Positions 33,627 to 41,508 of a DNA stretch of 61,423 nt are shown piece by piece; within the stretch, counting starts at the first letter, position 1; each line of letters begins with the position of its first letter. Both the position numbers and the translations under genes were made by a program. The DNA is from a virus, in IMG/VR virus record IMGVR_UViG_3300043410_001140, positions 1 to 61,423 of that record. One strand, written 5' to 3'. The notes beneath the pieces are model-generated. The model was given only the letters and a program-made list of their open reading frames with translations. It was not told where the DNA came from and searched no databases.

Positions 33627-36608
33627 CTACTGGCCACCGGATGATACAGCGGCTACCTCTAAATTGGCAACAGTTGCACCACTTGTTTTTTCAGTCGCAC
33701 CTTCCATCGCATTGAAGTCAAAGCAGTAACAAGCACATGCGCCCGTTGACTGCGCCGTGCCGCGACCAAGGTTAAACCGTTCAGGTGCTTTGGACAACCA
33801 CTTGTGTTCCTTGGCGTAGTTCAAAACCTCTTTTGGTTCCATACGGTTTTTGGCGCACCAATCGGTGAACTCTTTCTTGGCAATGAACAGCTTGCCGACC
33901 AGCTTCGGATCAACGGACTCAGCGTTCTTGTTTGGGCTACCGAGGATACGACGGCCTGCCACGATTCCATTCACACGAGACAAAGGTTCTTCCGGTCCGC
34001 GCGCGTCAGTTCGCACATCACGGTAGCCAACAGTCACCAAGATTCGGCTGGATAGCTCCCGCACCATGCGGTTAAGCCCTTCGCCGGGGTCTGTAGTGTT
34101 GCCCTTGGAGACCGCAGCCGTCAGGTCTGTCATCAACTGCACAGTGAAATCGGTCAGTCTGTCGAAGTCAAAGTCAACGATGTTGTGGTCGATCAGGATT
34201 CGAGCCGCCACCAATGTGCAGGTAGCGTGGCTACGGAAAAACCGATACTCAGATTGAGGCATCAACTGGCTCATCTTCTGCTCGATCTTGGCGTACAGGT
34301 CAGCCACTTCTGCTTGGTGAGTCACGATGTACTTCACGAACTCATGGCCAGCATTACCCAAGTTGTCGCGCATCGTGTCAATGGCGTTGGACACTTCCAC
34401 GGCTGGATCAATGATCGGCACGTTGTACGTAGCGAAGTTAATCCCAATCATGCGAACCGCTTCGGCCTGTGTGTTGGCGTTGTGCGATGCAAGTTTGGCA
34501 TGCATGTCTTCGTTGGCGGTCAACCCCACAACAGCTTTCCAAGTGTGCTGCTCAGCAAAGCCAACCTTACCGCCAGCAGATGTGAGGCGCGCGCGGTCAG
34601 TACCCTGCGATGTGGTGTACGCCATAGAAGAAACTTCCGCAGCGTCCATGTCAGTCATTTCATCAAACACCACTGGAATGTTTTTGTGAGCACCAACGAT
34701 AGCCCAACGAGCGTTACGAGTCGCACCTTCCTTACCAGCAAAGATCATTTTGTTGGCGTCACAAAGCCCATACAGCGCGGCTCTCCAAACAGAGGTTTTG
34801 CCTTTGCCTGAACTACCGGAGTTGACTGCGACTAAGGCGCCGTTGTAACTGTCTTCGCCGAAAGGGGTGATGAGGGAGCCATACACGCTACAGAAGACGT
34901 ACTGCGCAGCTTGGCTATTTTCTCGGTTGTAGATGTAATTGACAGCAGCACTGTAATCAGCAAGACGCCCGCGAGGCTCAGGATAGGCAGCACGATGGTC
35001 AGCAGCAGCACCACCAATAAAGACTTTTCTGATTGATCCATCTTTGTGATACAGCCTGTCGCCAAGCAGTACTCCGCTCATGTTGTCACGCCAGCCAAAC
35101 GCAGTAAGCGTATCAGTCTCACGTTGTTCGGCCATGAGTTTGCGAATCGAGTCTCGCAAATATGCAGTCATGTGCATAGTGGAATCCTTGTTGTTAGACG
35201 GCATCAGCTCGTACTTAGACAACGCTTTGAGCATATCAGAAGGTGACGCCAGCGCGGACATATCTACTTCGAAATCCCGAACCCGTTGGTCGGGTAAGTG
35301 CATACGAATCGTGAATGCAAATGCACCATCAGACTTCTTGATCCGTTGGATTGGGTAGAACAAGTTGTGGCAAAACGTGTATGGCTGAAGCACACCATCT
35401 TTGTCTTTGATGAAACGAATCATGCGCTCGGATTGGTACTCATACCCTTCCGGCATTGGTGGCACAATCGTTTCCAACTTGGCTTCTGGTACGGCCTCAT
35501 CGACAACTTCGACTACTGCTTCTGCGGGTTCTGGCAAACATCGTCCCAGCACGATTGGTGTTTTGATATTTCCAGAATGGGTACATCCTTCACAGGCGGA
35601 CGGATTGCAGCCCTGAAAGTGTGAACACAAAGTAGGACCAGCGTTCCAAGAATCAAAACGCACCCTAACATCTGTGTTACTGTGGCCAGTAGCTCCTCTA
35701 CGTGCGCTCCAGTTTTCAGCGAGTTCATAACCCTCGACACAGTGCTTGATGATTCCAATGACTCCACGCCACGTTTCATAATCTACGTCCCCCTGTGTGT
35801 CACGCATGATGCGTACTTGGTTGCAATGGTTCGCCACTTCTTCAGCTGACGAGTCGATTTGCGGACCAAGATGCGCCGTAAGGTCGTCATTGATACTGGG
35901 CGCTTGGGAAATCCGGGCTGGGATGACCTCATACTTTGCAACTGCAGCTTGAACAGCAGTGTGGAATGCTTCAGGTGTGATTGGTTTGGTTTCACGTACA
36001 ACCTTTACTTGTCTTGGGTCACGTCCGGGTTTTCGGTTCGTCGATCCAACTGGCCGGAGAACAGACGATAAATCTGCAGTCCGAGTAGGGTCAACAATAA
36101 GTCCAGCGCCAGCGAGAGCTGCTTTAAAACTACTTGCAATGGTTCGCCAAGAGTTTGGACCCACTGTTCTCGTAAGTGGCCAATAGCAGTGGATACCACC
36201 ACCACTATCAACAAGCATAGGGTCAGGGAGATTGTTAGCTCTGCAGAATCCGATGATCGCTGCTGCGGCATCTTTCTTGGTTGCATAGCCTTTACCCTCT
36301 AGGGCTTTGGTTTCACCGCAATCAATATCAGCCCAAAAGGACTTGGCTTTAAACCAGTTTTGCTGACCACGGTATTTTGTTTTTTCGACACCATCAACCT
36401 CAACGGTGAACGATGGTTCTTTGTAAGCAGCGCATGCGTGGTAGACGGTTAAGTTAGTTTGCTTGTCGTATGAAGCAATGGCCTCAGCCATTAACTCCAA
36501 TGATTCATATGCCTTGTGGGCAATGCCAGACGATCCGGCGCGACTTAGACCAACATACTTGTACCCATCTTCCGGCAAGATTGTTTTCAGGAAGGTGAGC
36601 GTGTCCAT
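33627..36608 (-). CDS. Primase-helicase fusion
   Basis: A 993-residue replication protein. The N-terminal archaeo-eukaryotic-type primase domain has the metal-binding DID in FWADIDCG (D94, D96) and VDSGGGIHCYW (H140). A PriCT-2-like stretch follows (DYETWRGVIGIIKHC, near 276-290), then a Cys cluster C328-C342 that could hold zinc. The C-terminal helicase has Walker A SGSSGKGKT (597-605) and Walker B VVFDE (646-650) in a DUF927-like context. It should unwind DNA and lay primers for the polymerase at 41509. It is last in the leftward block. Confidence 0.88.
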   Translation of the reverse strand: MDTLTFLKTILPEDGYKYVGLSRAGSSGIAHKAYESLELMAEAIASYDKQTNLTVYHACAAYKEPSFTVEVDGVEKTKYRGQQNWFKAKSFWADIDCGETKALEGKGYATKKDAAAAIIGFCRANNLPDPMLVDSGGGIHCYWPLTRTVGPNSWRTIASSFKAALAGAGLIVDPTRTADLSSVLRPVGSTNRKPGRDPRQVKVVRETKPITPEAFHTAVQAAVAKYEVIPARISQAPSINDDLTAHLGPQIDSSAEEVANHCNQVRIMRDTQGDVDYETWRGVIGIIKHCVEGYELAENWSARRGATGHSNTDVRVRFDSWNAGPTLCSHFQGCNPSACEGCTHSGNIKTPIVLGRCLPEPAEAVVEVVDEAVPEAKLETIVPPMPEGYEYQSERMIRFIKDKDGVLQPYTFCHNLFYPIQRIKKSDGAFAFTIRMHLPDQRVRDFEVDMSALASPSDMLKALSKYELMPSNNKDSTMHMTAYLRDSIRKLMAEQRETDTLTAFGWRDNMSGVLLGDRLYHKDGSIRKVFIGGAAADHRAAYPEPRGRLADYSAAVNYIYNRENSQAAQYVFCSVYGSLITPFGEDSYNGALVAVNSGSSGKGKTSVWRAALYGLCDANKMIFAGKEGATRNARWAIVGAHKNIPVVFDEMTDMDAAEVSSMAYTTSQGTDRARLTSAGGKVGFAEQHTWKAVVGLTANEDMHAKLASHNANTQAEAVRMIGINFATYNVPIIDPAVEVSNAIDTMRDNLGNAGHEFVKYIVTHQAEVADLYAKIEQKMSQLMPQSEYRFFRSHATCTLVAARILIDHNIVDFDFDRLTDFTVQLMTDLTAAVSKGNTTDPGEGLNRMVRELSSRILVTVGYRDVRTDARGPEEPLSRVNGIVAGRRILGSPNKNAESVDPKLVGKLFIAKKEFTDWCAKNRMEPKEVLNYAKEHKWLSKAPERFNLGRGTAQSTGACACYCFDFNAMEGATEKTSGATVANLEVAAVSSGGQ

Positions 36609-36610
36609 GA

Positions 36611-36862
36611 TTAAGCCTGCGCGATGATTGATTTTCCTGTGGCGTGGGCGCCGATAGTAATGGTGCGATCAATGTGCGCCATAGCAACCTTGACGAGTTC
36701 CCCCGCTTGCACGTTTGTGTCAGCTGCTTCGACAATCACACGAGCCAACAGTTCTGCCAAACCGATGATGATTTCTCCATGGTTGAAATCTTTGTTGCTG
36801 AGTGCGAGGTTCGCTTCGACTACGACACCTGCGACTTTGCGTTGGTCAAGTTGGTAAGACAT
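36611..36862 (-). CDS. Small hypothetical replication-region protein
   Basis: An 83-residue helical protein two bases upstream of the primase-helicase gene, with TGGAGAAACA as RBS. It contains GEIIIGLAELLARVIVEAAD and ends TGKSIIAQA. No family recognised. A UUCG hairpin sits just upstream, so expression may be partly set apart from the SSB-like gene. Confidence 0.7.
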   Translation of the reverse strand: MSYQLDQRKVAGVVVEANLALSNKDFNHGEIIIGLAELLARVIVEAADTNVQAGELVKVAMAHIDRTITIGAHATGKSIIAQA

Positions 36863-36881
36863 TGTTTCTCCAGAAAATGAA

Positions 36882-36895
36882 AGCCCCGAAGGGCT
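36882..36895 (-). terminator. UUCG-tetraloop hairpin, possible attenuator
   Basis: On the leftward transcript AGCCC-UUCG-GGGCT forms a very stable tetraloop hairpin followed by UUUCAUUUU. It lies between the SSB-like gene and the primase operon end, where partial termination would lower primase-helicase relative to SSB. The rest of 36863-36985 holds only an AT-rich inverted repeat near 36960-36983. Confidence 0.55.
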
Positions 36896-36985
36896 GGAAA
36901 GAATAGGGTACTCGCTAGCTCCACAGGTCCGACTGGATACGGTGCGTCAGGAGCGTTGACACTTTTTAGCTTTCCCCTAAAAAAC

Positions 36986-37915
36986 TTAGTCGTCGAAGTT
37001 CAAGTCGTCGAGATTCAAACCGCCAACATCCACTGTGGTGTCCACGGGAGCTGGCTTGGGTTCTGCTGCTTTGGCTGCTTTGGGTTTGGCAGCGGCTTTC
37101 TCTGCAACGGGTTCAGCCTTCTTGACTTCCACAACTGGCAGGTCTTGTTCTGGTTCTGCCTCAGCTTGAGCTTCAGCTTGTGCAACAGCCATGCCTTCTG
37201 TACCAAGAATGGACTGCACCACGTCAGACGCGATGACTTCTTGGACTTGTGCGTACGCTGTATCGCTCAACAAGCCAGTGGGTTTGAATGTCAGTTTGGG
37301 AGTTGGAGACTCCATATCGAAACCGATACGGGTAACTACCATGTTGTAGCCGACGCCGCGCTTGCCGAGCATCTTGCCGTATTCGCCAAGGGACTTGATT
37401 GATGCTGGTGGAACACGCAACAGGTATGGATCGTTGATCAGATCAGGAGTTGCAATGGCCATACGCACAGAGTCTTGGCATGCTTTACCTTTGCTGCCGT
37501 TGTCACTGACTTTACTGCCCCATTGGTTATGTGGGCACACAGCGCAGGACTTGGCTTGAGGCTCAGCCACAGACGCATCTGGTTTGTCGCCAGTGTTAGA
37601 GAAGCAGTCAGGCTTAACAGCCTCAGCACCTTCTTGGTAGCCCTTGATGTAGAACACTTTGGATGTGCCCTTGTTGGCTTTGACCATGACCACTTCGATT
37701 GAAGGCACTGCGATCATTTCGCCGTCCACTTCTTTGGTCAACACGGTGCGTTCGCCGTCACGAATGACAGAAAAGTTTTTGCCCTTGATGGACATAACAG
37801 GGAAACCTGCACCTGCGTGGGCGGTCAAGTCATCGTTGATGCCTTCACGTTTGGCTTGTTTCAAATAGGCTGGCAGATTGCCAGAGGCGGTATCGAATGG
37901 GATGATATTGCTCAT
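36986..37915 (-). CDS. Probable single-stranded DNA-binding protein
   Basis: A 309-residue protein taken from ATG 37915 (MSNIIPFDTASGNLP) behind TTGGAGAAAAAG. The middle has a Cys set (CFSN, CAVCPHN, ACQD) that could bind zinc. The C-terminal third is Ala/Glu/Lys/Pro-rich and ends in an acidic-aromatic tail (GGLNLDDLNFDD), the hallmark of SSB-type proteins that recruit partners. Its place among replication genes agrees. The OB fold itself cannot be confirmed by eye. Confidence 0.5.
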   Translation of the reverse strand: MSNIIPFDTASGNLPAYLKQAKREGINDDLTAHAGAGFPVMSIKGKNFSVIRDGERTVLTKEVDGEMIAVPSIEVVMVKANKGTSKVFYIKGYQEGAEAVKPDCFSNTGDKPDASVAEPQAKSCAVCPHNQWGSKVSDNGSKGKACQDSVRMAIATPDLINDPYLLRVPPASIKSLGEYGKMLGKRGVGYNMVVTRIGFDMESPTPKLTFKPTGLLSDTAYAQVQEVIASDVVQSILGTEGMAVAQAEAQAEAEPEQDLPVVEVKKAEPVAEKAAAKPKAAKAAEPKPAPVDTTVDVGGLNLDDLNFDD

Positions 37916-37939
37916 CTTTTTCTCCAATGGTTGAGGGGA

Positions 37940-38320
37940 TTACGAACGTCGAATGTTTACAACGCGCTCACTGCGGTAATTGACACCGGGTGGTACGTCG
38001 TCGTGCTCTGCTTTGTACTGTTCTACGCCAGTCTTAGAGACACGTTTTTCCAGCAAGTGCCAAGCTTCGTTGGCCAACACATACGACATGAATGCGTCAG
38101 GGTCAGCAATCGAAGAACTGGTACGAGTAGAAGTATAGGCGGTGCCGAACTCGGTTTTGACCGAATCCATACCAGATTGCTCAAATGTTTTGAGCAGCGC
38201 CGATTCAATTTGATCCAATACTGAATCCAATTTCTCTACTTTGGCGTCATACTCAGCTTTGAACTGAGCTTTTTTATCACGTAGCTCAATGTATTTGGCT
38301 ACAAGTTCTGAGAGTTTCAT
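37940..38320 (-). CDS. Coiled-coil protein, possibly Gp157-like
   Basis: A 126-residue protein just upstream of the SSB-like gene. The first half is a coiled coil (ELRDKKAQFKAEYDAKVEK, then LDQIESALLKTFEQSG); the second has TEFGTAYTSTRTSSSI, a pattern seen in siphophage Gp157-type proteins near recombination genes. Role unproven. Confidence 0.6.
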   Translation of the reverse strand: MKLSELVAKYIELRDKKAQFKAEYDAKVEKLDSVLDQIESALLKTFEQSGMDSVKTEFGTAYTSTRTSSSIADPDAFMSYVLANEAWHLLEKRVSKTGVEQYKAEHDDVPPGVNYRSERVVNIRRS

Positions 38321-38378
38321 TGTTTGCTCCGAGGGGTGCGAAGGTTACCATCAAATAAGTGAGTTGGGCTAGTGGTTT

Positions 38379-39944
38379 TTACTGGTCTGATTCAATTCCT
38401 TTCATGATTTCAAGCAGCGACCCTTGCAGCTTTTGTTTGGTCTGCAATCGCTTATAGATTCGCCGTTCAATATCACTTCCAGCTATATGAGCAATCACCG
38501 TTGTACGGGTTTGCCCGGGTCGGCGTACGCGCGCGCAGGCTTGCTCATACACATCGTTGGAATGAATCGGCGCAAACCAGATGATCGTCGTGGCAGCAGT
38601 CAAGGTCAGCCCATGGGACATGGTGGACGGGTTGGCCACAATCACGCGAATGCGGTCAGTCTTTTGGAAGTCCCCAAAGATTTGGTCACGTTCTGTTTTT
38701 GGCGTACCGCCATGGATCGCAGCGCACTCCCAATCGGTAGACAGCTCAGTCATCAGGTGCTCTAGCACACCAGTAAGCGGAACGAACACCAGCACCTTGC
38801 CCTCTGATTCTTCAATCAGTTCTTTGAGCACATCAATGCGTGGCTTGTTTGGAATGTAGATGTGTTCGCCACCAGCGCCGTAGGCAACGCCGCATGCAAT
38901 CTGAACCAACTTGTTGGCCTTGACAGCCTCATTGACCGCCGTAACTTCGCCGCCTTCATACTCCATGATGAGTTTGTCCAGCATAGCTTTATAGGCGCTC
39001 TTTTGCTCTGTGGTCATATCGACATCACGCGAAACAAAAGTCTGTTCTGGCAAGTCAATGCAGTCATCTAATGCAAACCGTACCGCTGGCTGCATGATCT
39101 GTTTCACAACGTCCACTGCGTTGCTGCGTGGAACCCACTTGAATTGGGTCAGTTGTTTCATAACCATATCTCTGAACTTACCAAAGTACTTCGGCACGTC
39201 AGGATTTGCAGGCACTACGATTCGGCATTGTGCCCAAGCATCGGTTGGCTCGTGCGGAGTTGGCGCTCCAGTTAAACCCCATACCCTGCGCGGCGTTTGC
39301 TTGTTGCAGATGTTGTTCAAAATCTTCCAGCGGTCAGTACCAGAATTTCTGAACATGGCAATTTCATCGACAATGATTAAGTCAATGTCGTCACGCGCGG
39401 CCAAGTCATCTTCAATGGTTTTAATACCATCGGTGTTGATGATGTAGACATCCACGTTTTGAGCCAGCATTTTTCTTCTGCGTTCACGAGAGCCATACAC
39501 AACAGCGGTGTCTAAATGTGGAAACGTTTTGAACACTTCATCAGCCCATGTGCGTTCCATCGTGGACAGCGGACAAATGATTAGCGCCTTGCGTACCATC
39601 TTGCATTCACGCATGTAGTCGTACGCCCACAAAGACGTAACGGTCTTACCCAAGCCCATCGAGTTCAAGCAAAAAGCTCGGTCATGCATAGACAAGAAGT
39701 TGGCAGTCTCAATTTGCGCAGCGAATGGCTTGAACCGCCCCGGCCACTTGTAGTAATACTGCATTGGGTCAGGCGCATTGATGCCAAGGTTGCGAAGCAC
39801 CTTAACTTCGTCAGGTCTGTGCGGCACAGCGACTAACGTATCGCCTTCGTGTGATACCAGCTTTGCAGTCGGTACGACAGTGGTTACTCTAGAGGGGTTG
39901 CGCAGTTTGAGGATGACTGCTTTTTTATCTGTTCTGATTAGCAT
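38379..39944 (-). CDS. SNF2-like superfamily 2 helicase
   Basis: A 521-residue ATPase with motif I NSMGLGKT (K100), motif Ia ALIICPLSTMERTW, motif II IVDEIAMF (D193, E194, with Ile-Ala in place of Ala-His), motif III GLTGAP, motif V SHGLTLTAATTIIWF and motif VI QACARVRRPGQ. SF2 translocases of this type in phage replication blocks are thought to help remodel forks or recombination intermediates. The preceding gene overlaps it by 7 bases. Confidence 0.9.
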   Translation of the reverse strand: MLIRTDKKAVILKLRNPSRVTTVVPTAKLVSHEGDTLVAVPHRPDEVKVLRNLGINAPDPMQYYYKWPGRFKPFAAQIETANFLSMHDRAFCLNSMGLGKTVTSLWAYDYMRECKMVRKALIICPLSTMERTWADEVFKTFPHLDTAVVYGSRERRRKMLAQNVDVYIINTDGIKTIEDDLAARDDIDLIIVDEIAMFRNSGTDRWKILNNICNKQTPRRVWGLTGAPTPHEPTDAWAQCRIVVPANPDVPKYFGKFRDMVMKQLTQFKWVPRSNAVDVVKQIMQPAVRFALDDCIDLPEQTFVSRDVDMTTEQKSAYKAMLDKLIMEYEGGEVTAVNEAVKANKLVQIACGVAYGAGGEHIYIPNKPRIDVLKELIEESEGKVLVFVPLTGVLEHLMTELSTDWECAAIHGGTPKTERDQIFGDFQKTDRIRVIVANPSTMSHGLTLTAATTIIWFAPIHSNDVYEQACARVRRPGQTRTTVIAHIAGSDIERRIYKRLQTKQKLQGSLLEIMKGIESDQ

Positions 39945-40174
39945 GAAAGTCTCATTGCAGCGAGTACAGCCAAGATGGTTTCATCTGTGATAACTGACAA
40001 AGTCATTTTATGAACTGTAGAGCTGTCTGTGGTTACCCAGCGAATCCTTCGGTCTCCGTAAAGGTCGTAACTAACATCCACTTCAAATACGTTTGGTGGA
40101 ACTGGATACCCCCATAGCGTGTACACGCCAGAGGGGCTTAACCGTAGTGGGCTACTTTCCGTACTGATTGCCAT
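39938..40174 (-). CDS. Small hypothetical protein
   Basis: A 78-residue protein started at ATG 40174 behind GGTGGAGAAAAGACC; a start 18 bases earlier would consume this RBS. It contains YTLWGYPVPPNVFEVDVSY and DRRIRWVTTDSS, suggesting a small beta fold. It overlaps the HNH-like gene upstream and the helicase downstream. Confidence 0.65.
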   Translation of the reverse strand: MAISTESSPLRLSPSGVYTLWGYPVPPNVFEVDVSYDLYGDRRIRWVTTDSSTVHKMTLSVITDETILAVLAAMRLSC

Positions 40175-40415
40175 GGTCTTTTCTCCACCCACGATTGGTT
40201 TCTTTGGTCACTACGCGCATGTTGGACTTAGAGTTTGTGCCACCAGCATCAAGCATCTTTTTGTGGTCAACGTCTTTACCGTCGCCCTTCTTAGCTTTGC
40301 CAGCTTTTTCCATTTGGTAGCGGGCTTTGTTTCGTTCTTCACGCTTCTTGATTTGGTCAGGTGTTGACTCGTAGGCTTTGTCGTAAGCCGCTTTGGTTGG
40401 TCCGCCTTTGTTCAT
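40152..40415 (-). CDS. HNH-like endonuclease, compact
   Basis: An 87-residue very basic protein. The C-terminal segment GKDVDHKKMLDAGGTNSKSN and MRVVTKETNRGW carries the His and spaced Asn residues of a compact HNH nuclease (DH, then N, N), as found in small phage proteins. Whether it cuts DNA is not known. It overlaps its neighbours by 4 bases (upstream) and 23 bases (downstream). Confidence 0.65.
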   Translation of the reverse strand: MNKGGPTKAAYDKAYESTPDQIKKREERNKARYQMEKAGKAKKGDGKDVDHKKMLDAGGTNSKSNMRVVTKETNRGWRKDHGNQYGK

Positions 40416-40705
40416 AGAATCCCTTTCAAAAAAGTACGTAGTTGTTCGACATCATCCACAACAACAGACCATCCGCCATGGTCTTGGATTTCCTTCAACA
40501 CCCTGTCTTGGTTGGGCGTTGTGTTGTTTCGTTTGCCCGGCGCTTTGGTTTCTATTGCCATAAACTTTCCATTCAAGCAACAGATAAAGTCTGGAATACC
40601 CACAACTCCAAACCCATTTTGCATGGGCATGAAAAACCAAATGCTATGTTCTTTGAGCAGCTTCTTCACTGCCGCTTTGACTTTACCCTCGGGGGTTTGC
40701 GCCAT
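40412..40705 (-). CDS. VRR-NUC domain nuclease
   Basis: A 97-residue protein from ATG 40705, preceded by TGGAGATTCAAG. The fold is the minimal VRR-NUC restriction-like nuclease: EGKVKAAVKKLLKEHS (helix), GIPDFICCLNGKFMAIETKAPG with the catalytic Asp, Glu and Lys, then helix TPNQDRVLKEIQDHGG. In phages these are suggested to cut branched DNA during replication or packaging. Confidence 0.85.
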   Translation of the reverse strand: MAQTPEGKVKAAVKKLLKEHSIWFFMPMQNGFGVVGIPDFICCLNGKFMAIETKAPGKRNNTTPNQDRVLKEIQDHGGWSVVVDDVEQLRTFLKGIL

Positions 40706-40820
40706 CTTGAATCTCCAGTGCGATTCGTGCAATATTCTTAGCAGCTACAAAGAACCCGTCTGTCGGGAGGGAGGCAATGGCTTCAAGCGCCATTTTTAAT
40801 CTTGCTTCTTGAGGTGTCAT
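40683..40820 (-). CDS. 45-residue hypothetical protein
   Basis: A short gene starting at ATG 40820 behind CAAGGAC, overlapping the RecB-like gene by 4 bases and the VRR-NUC gene by 23. MTPQEARLKMALEAIASLP followed by AAKNIARIALEIQDG is an amphipathic, helical, ordinary-looking protein. The overlaps on both sides make a coupled gene likely. Confidence 0.65.
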   Translation of the reverse strand: MTPQEARLKMALEAIASLPTDGFFVAAKNIARIALEIQDGANPRG

Positions 40821-41470
40821 TTTTTGTCCTTGTAAAAGTCACACGATTTAACTGGACACCAGCCCTTGCACAACCCACTTGGTCGGCATGGCCAAGCATC
40901 GCGCTCATAGGCTGACTCTAGTTTGCGAACACGAGGAATGAACTCGCGCCAGATAGCCGGTACATCATCACGGTGAAACTTTTCTTTGTCAATCTTTTTG
41001 TCTTTGAGCCAAACAAAACCAGTCGTGACATAGTCCACCTGTGGGTACATGGCAAATGTGTAACCAGCGTACAGCTTAAGCTGCTCTGTGGGTTTGCGTT
41101 TACCAGTCTTGTGGTCAAAGATACCAGCCGAGTCATTGTGGATTACCAACAAGTCAGCGATGCCGCGAGACCATGCGGTTGACCAATCCGTTGGCTGAAA
41201 GTTTTTATCCACCGCCATTTTTTCTTCGCACAGCTTTACCCCGGGCAGTGCTGCGAACTTCGAAGCGATACCTTCCCATTGCGTCATTCCCTCGGGCAGC
41301 GGTGTCCCGTCCTTGATCCGGTACTCCATGGCTGAGTGGACTTTCTCGCCCCACTTCGTCGCTTCTGTGGGCGGTTCCTTCACGTCCTTCTTGACTCGAA
41401 CGTGGTAGAACTGGCGGGGGCACGTCTCGAACTTGTCGAGCTGTGAGTATGTCCAAGCGGGTATAGCCAT
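40817..41470 (-). CDS. RecB/Cas4-type PD-(D/E)XK nuclease
   Basis: A 217-residue nuclease from ATG 41470, RBS AAGGAAAC. The N-terminal WTYSQLDKFETCPRQFYH is typical of RecB-family nucleases. The active site is in GIADLLVI and AGIFDHKTGK (Asp, Asp, Lys). Cys residues near both ends (C17; LCKGWCPVKSC) suggest an iron-sulfur cluster as in Cas4/AddB. It probably processes DNA ends during replication or recombination. Confidence 0.85.
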   Translation of the reverse strand: MAIPAWTYSQLDKFETCPRQFYHVRVKKDVKEPPTEATKWGEKVHSAMEYRIKDGTPLPEGMTQWEGIASKFAALPGVKLCEEKMAVDKNFQPTDWSTAWSRGIADLLVIHNDSAGIFDHKTGKRKPTEQLKLYAGYTFAMYPQVDYVTTGFVWLKDKKIDKEKFHRDDVPAIWREFIPRVRKLESAYERDAWPCRPSGLCKGWCPVKSCDFYKDKK

Positions 41471-41508
41471 AGAGTTTCCTTCCAAGGGTCAAAAACCGTT
41501 GGAGTAGT

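Noticed and set aside
34185-34811. A 208-codon rightward open frame inside the primase-helicase gene
   Set aside because: It opposes a long gene with clear motifs and has no recognisable features or start signal.
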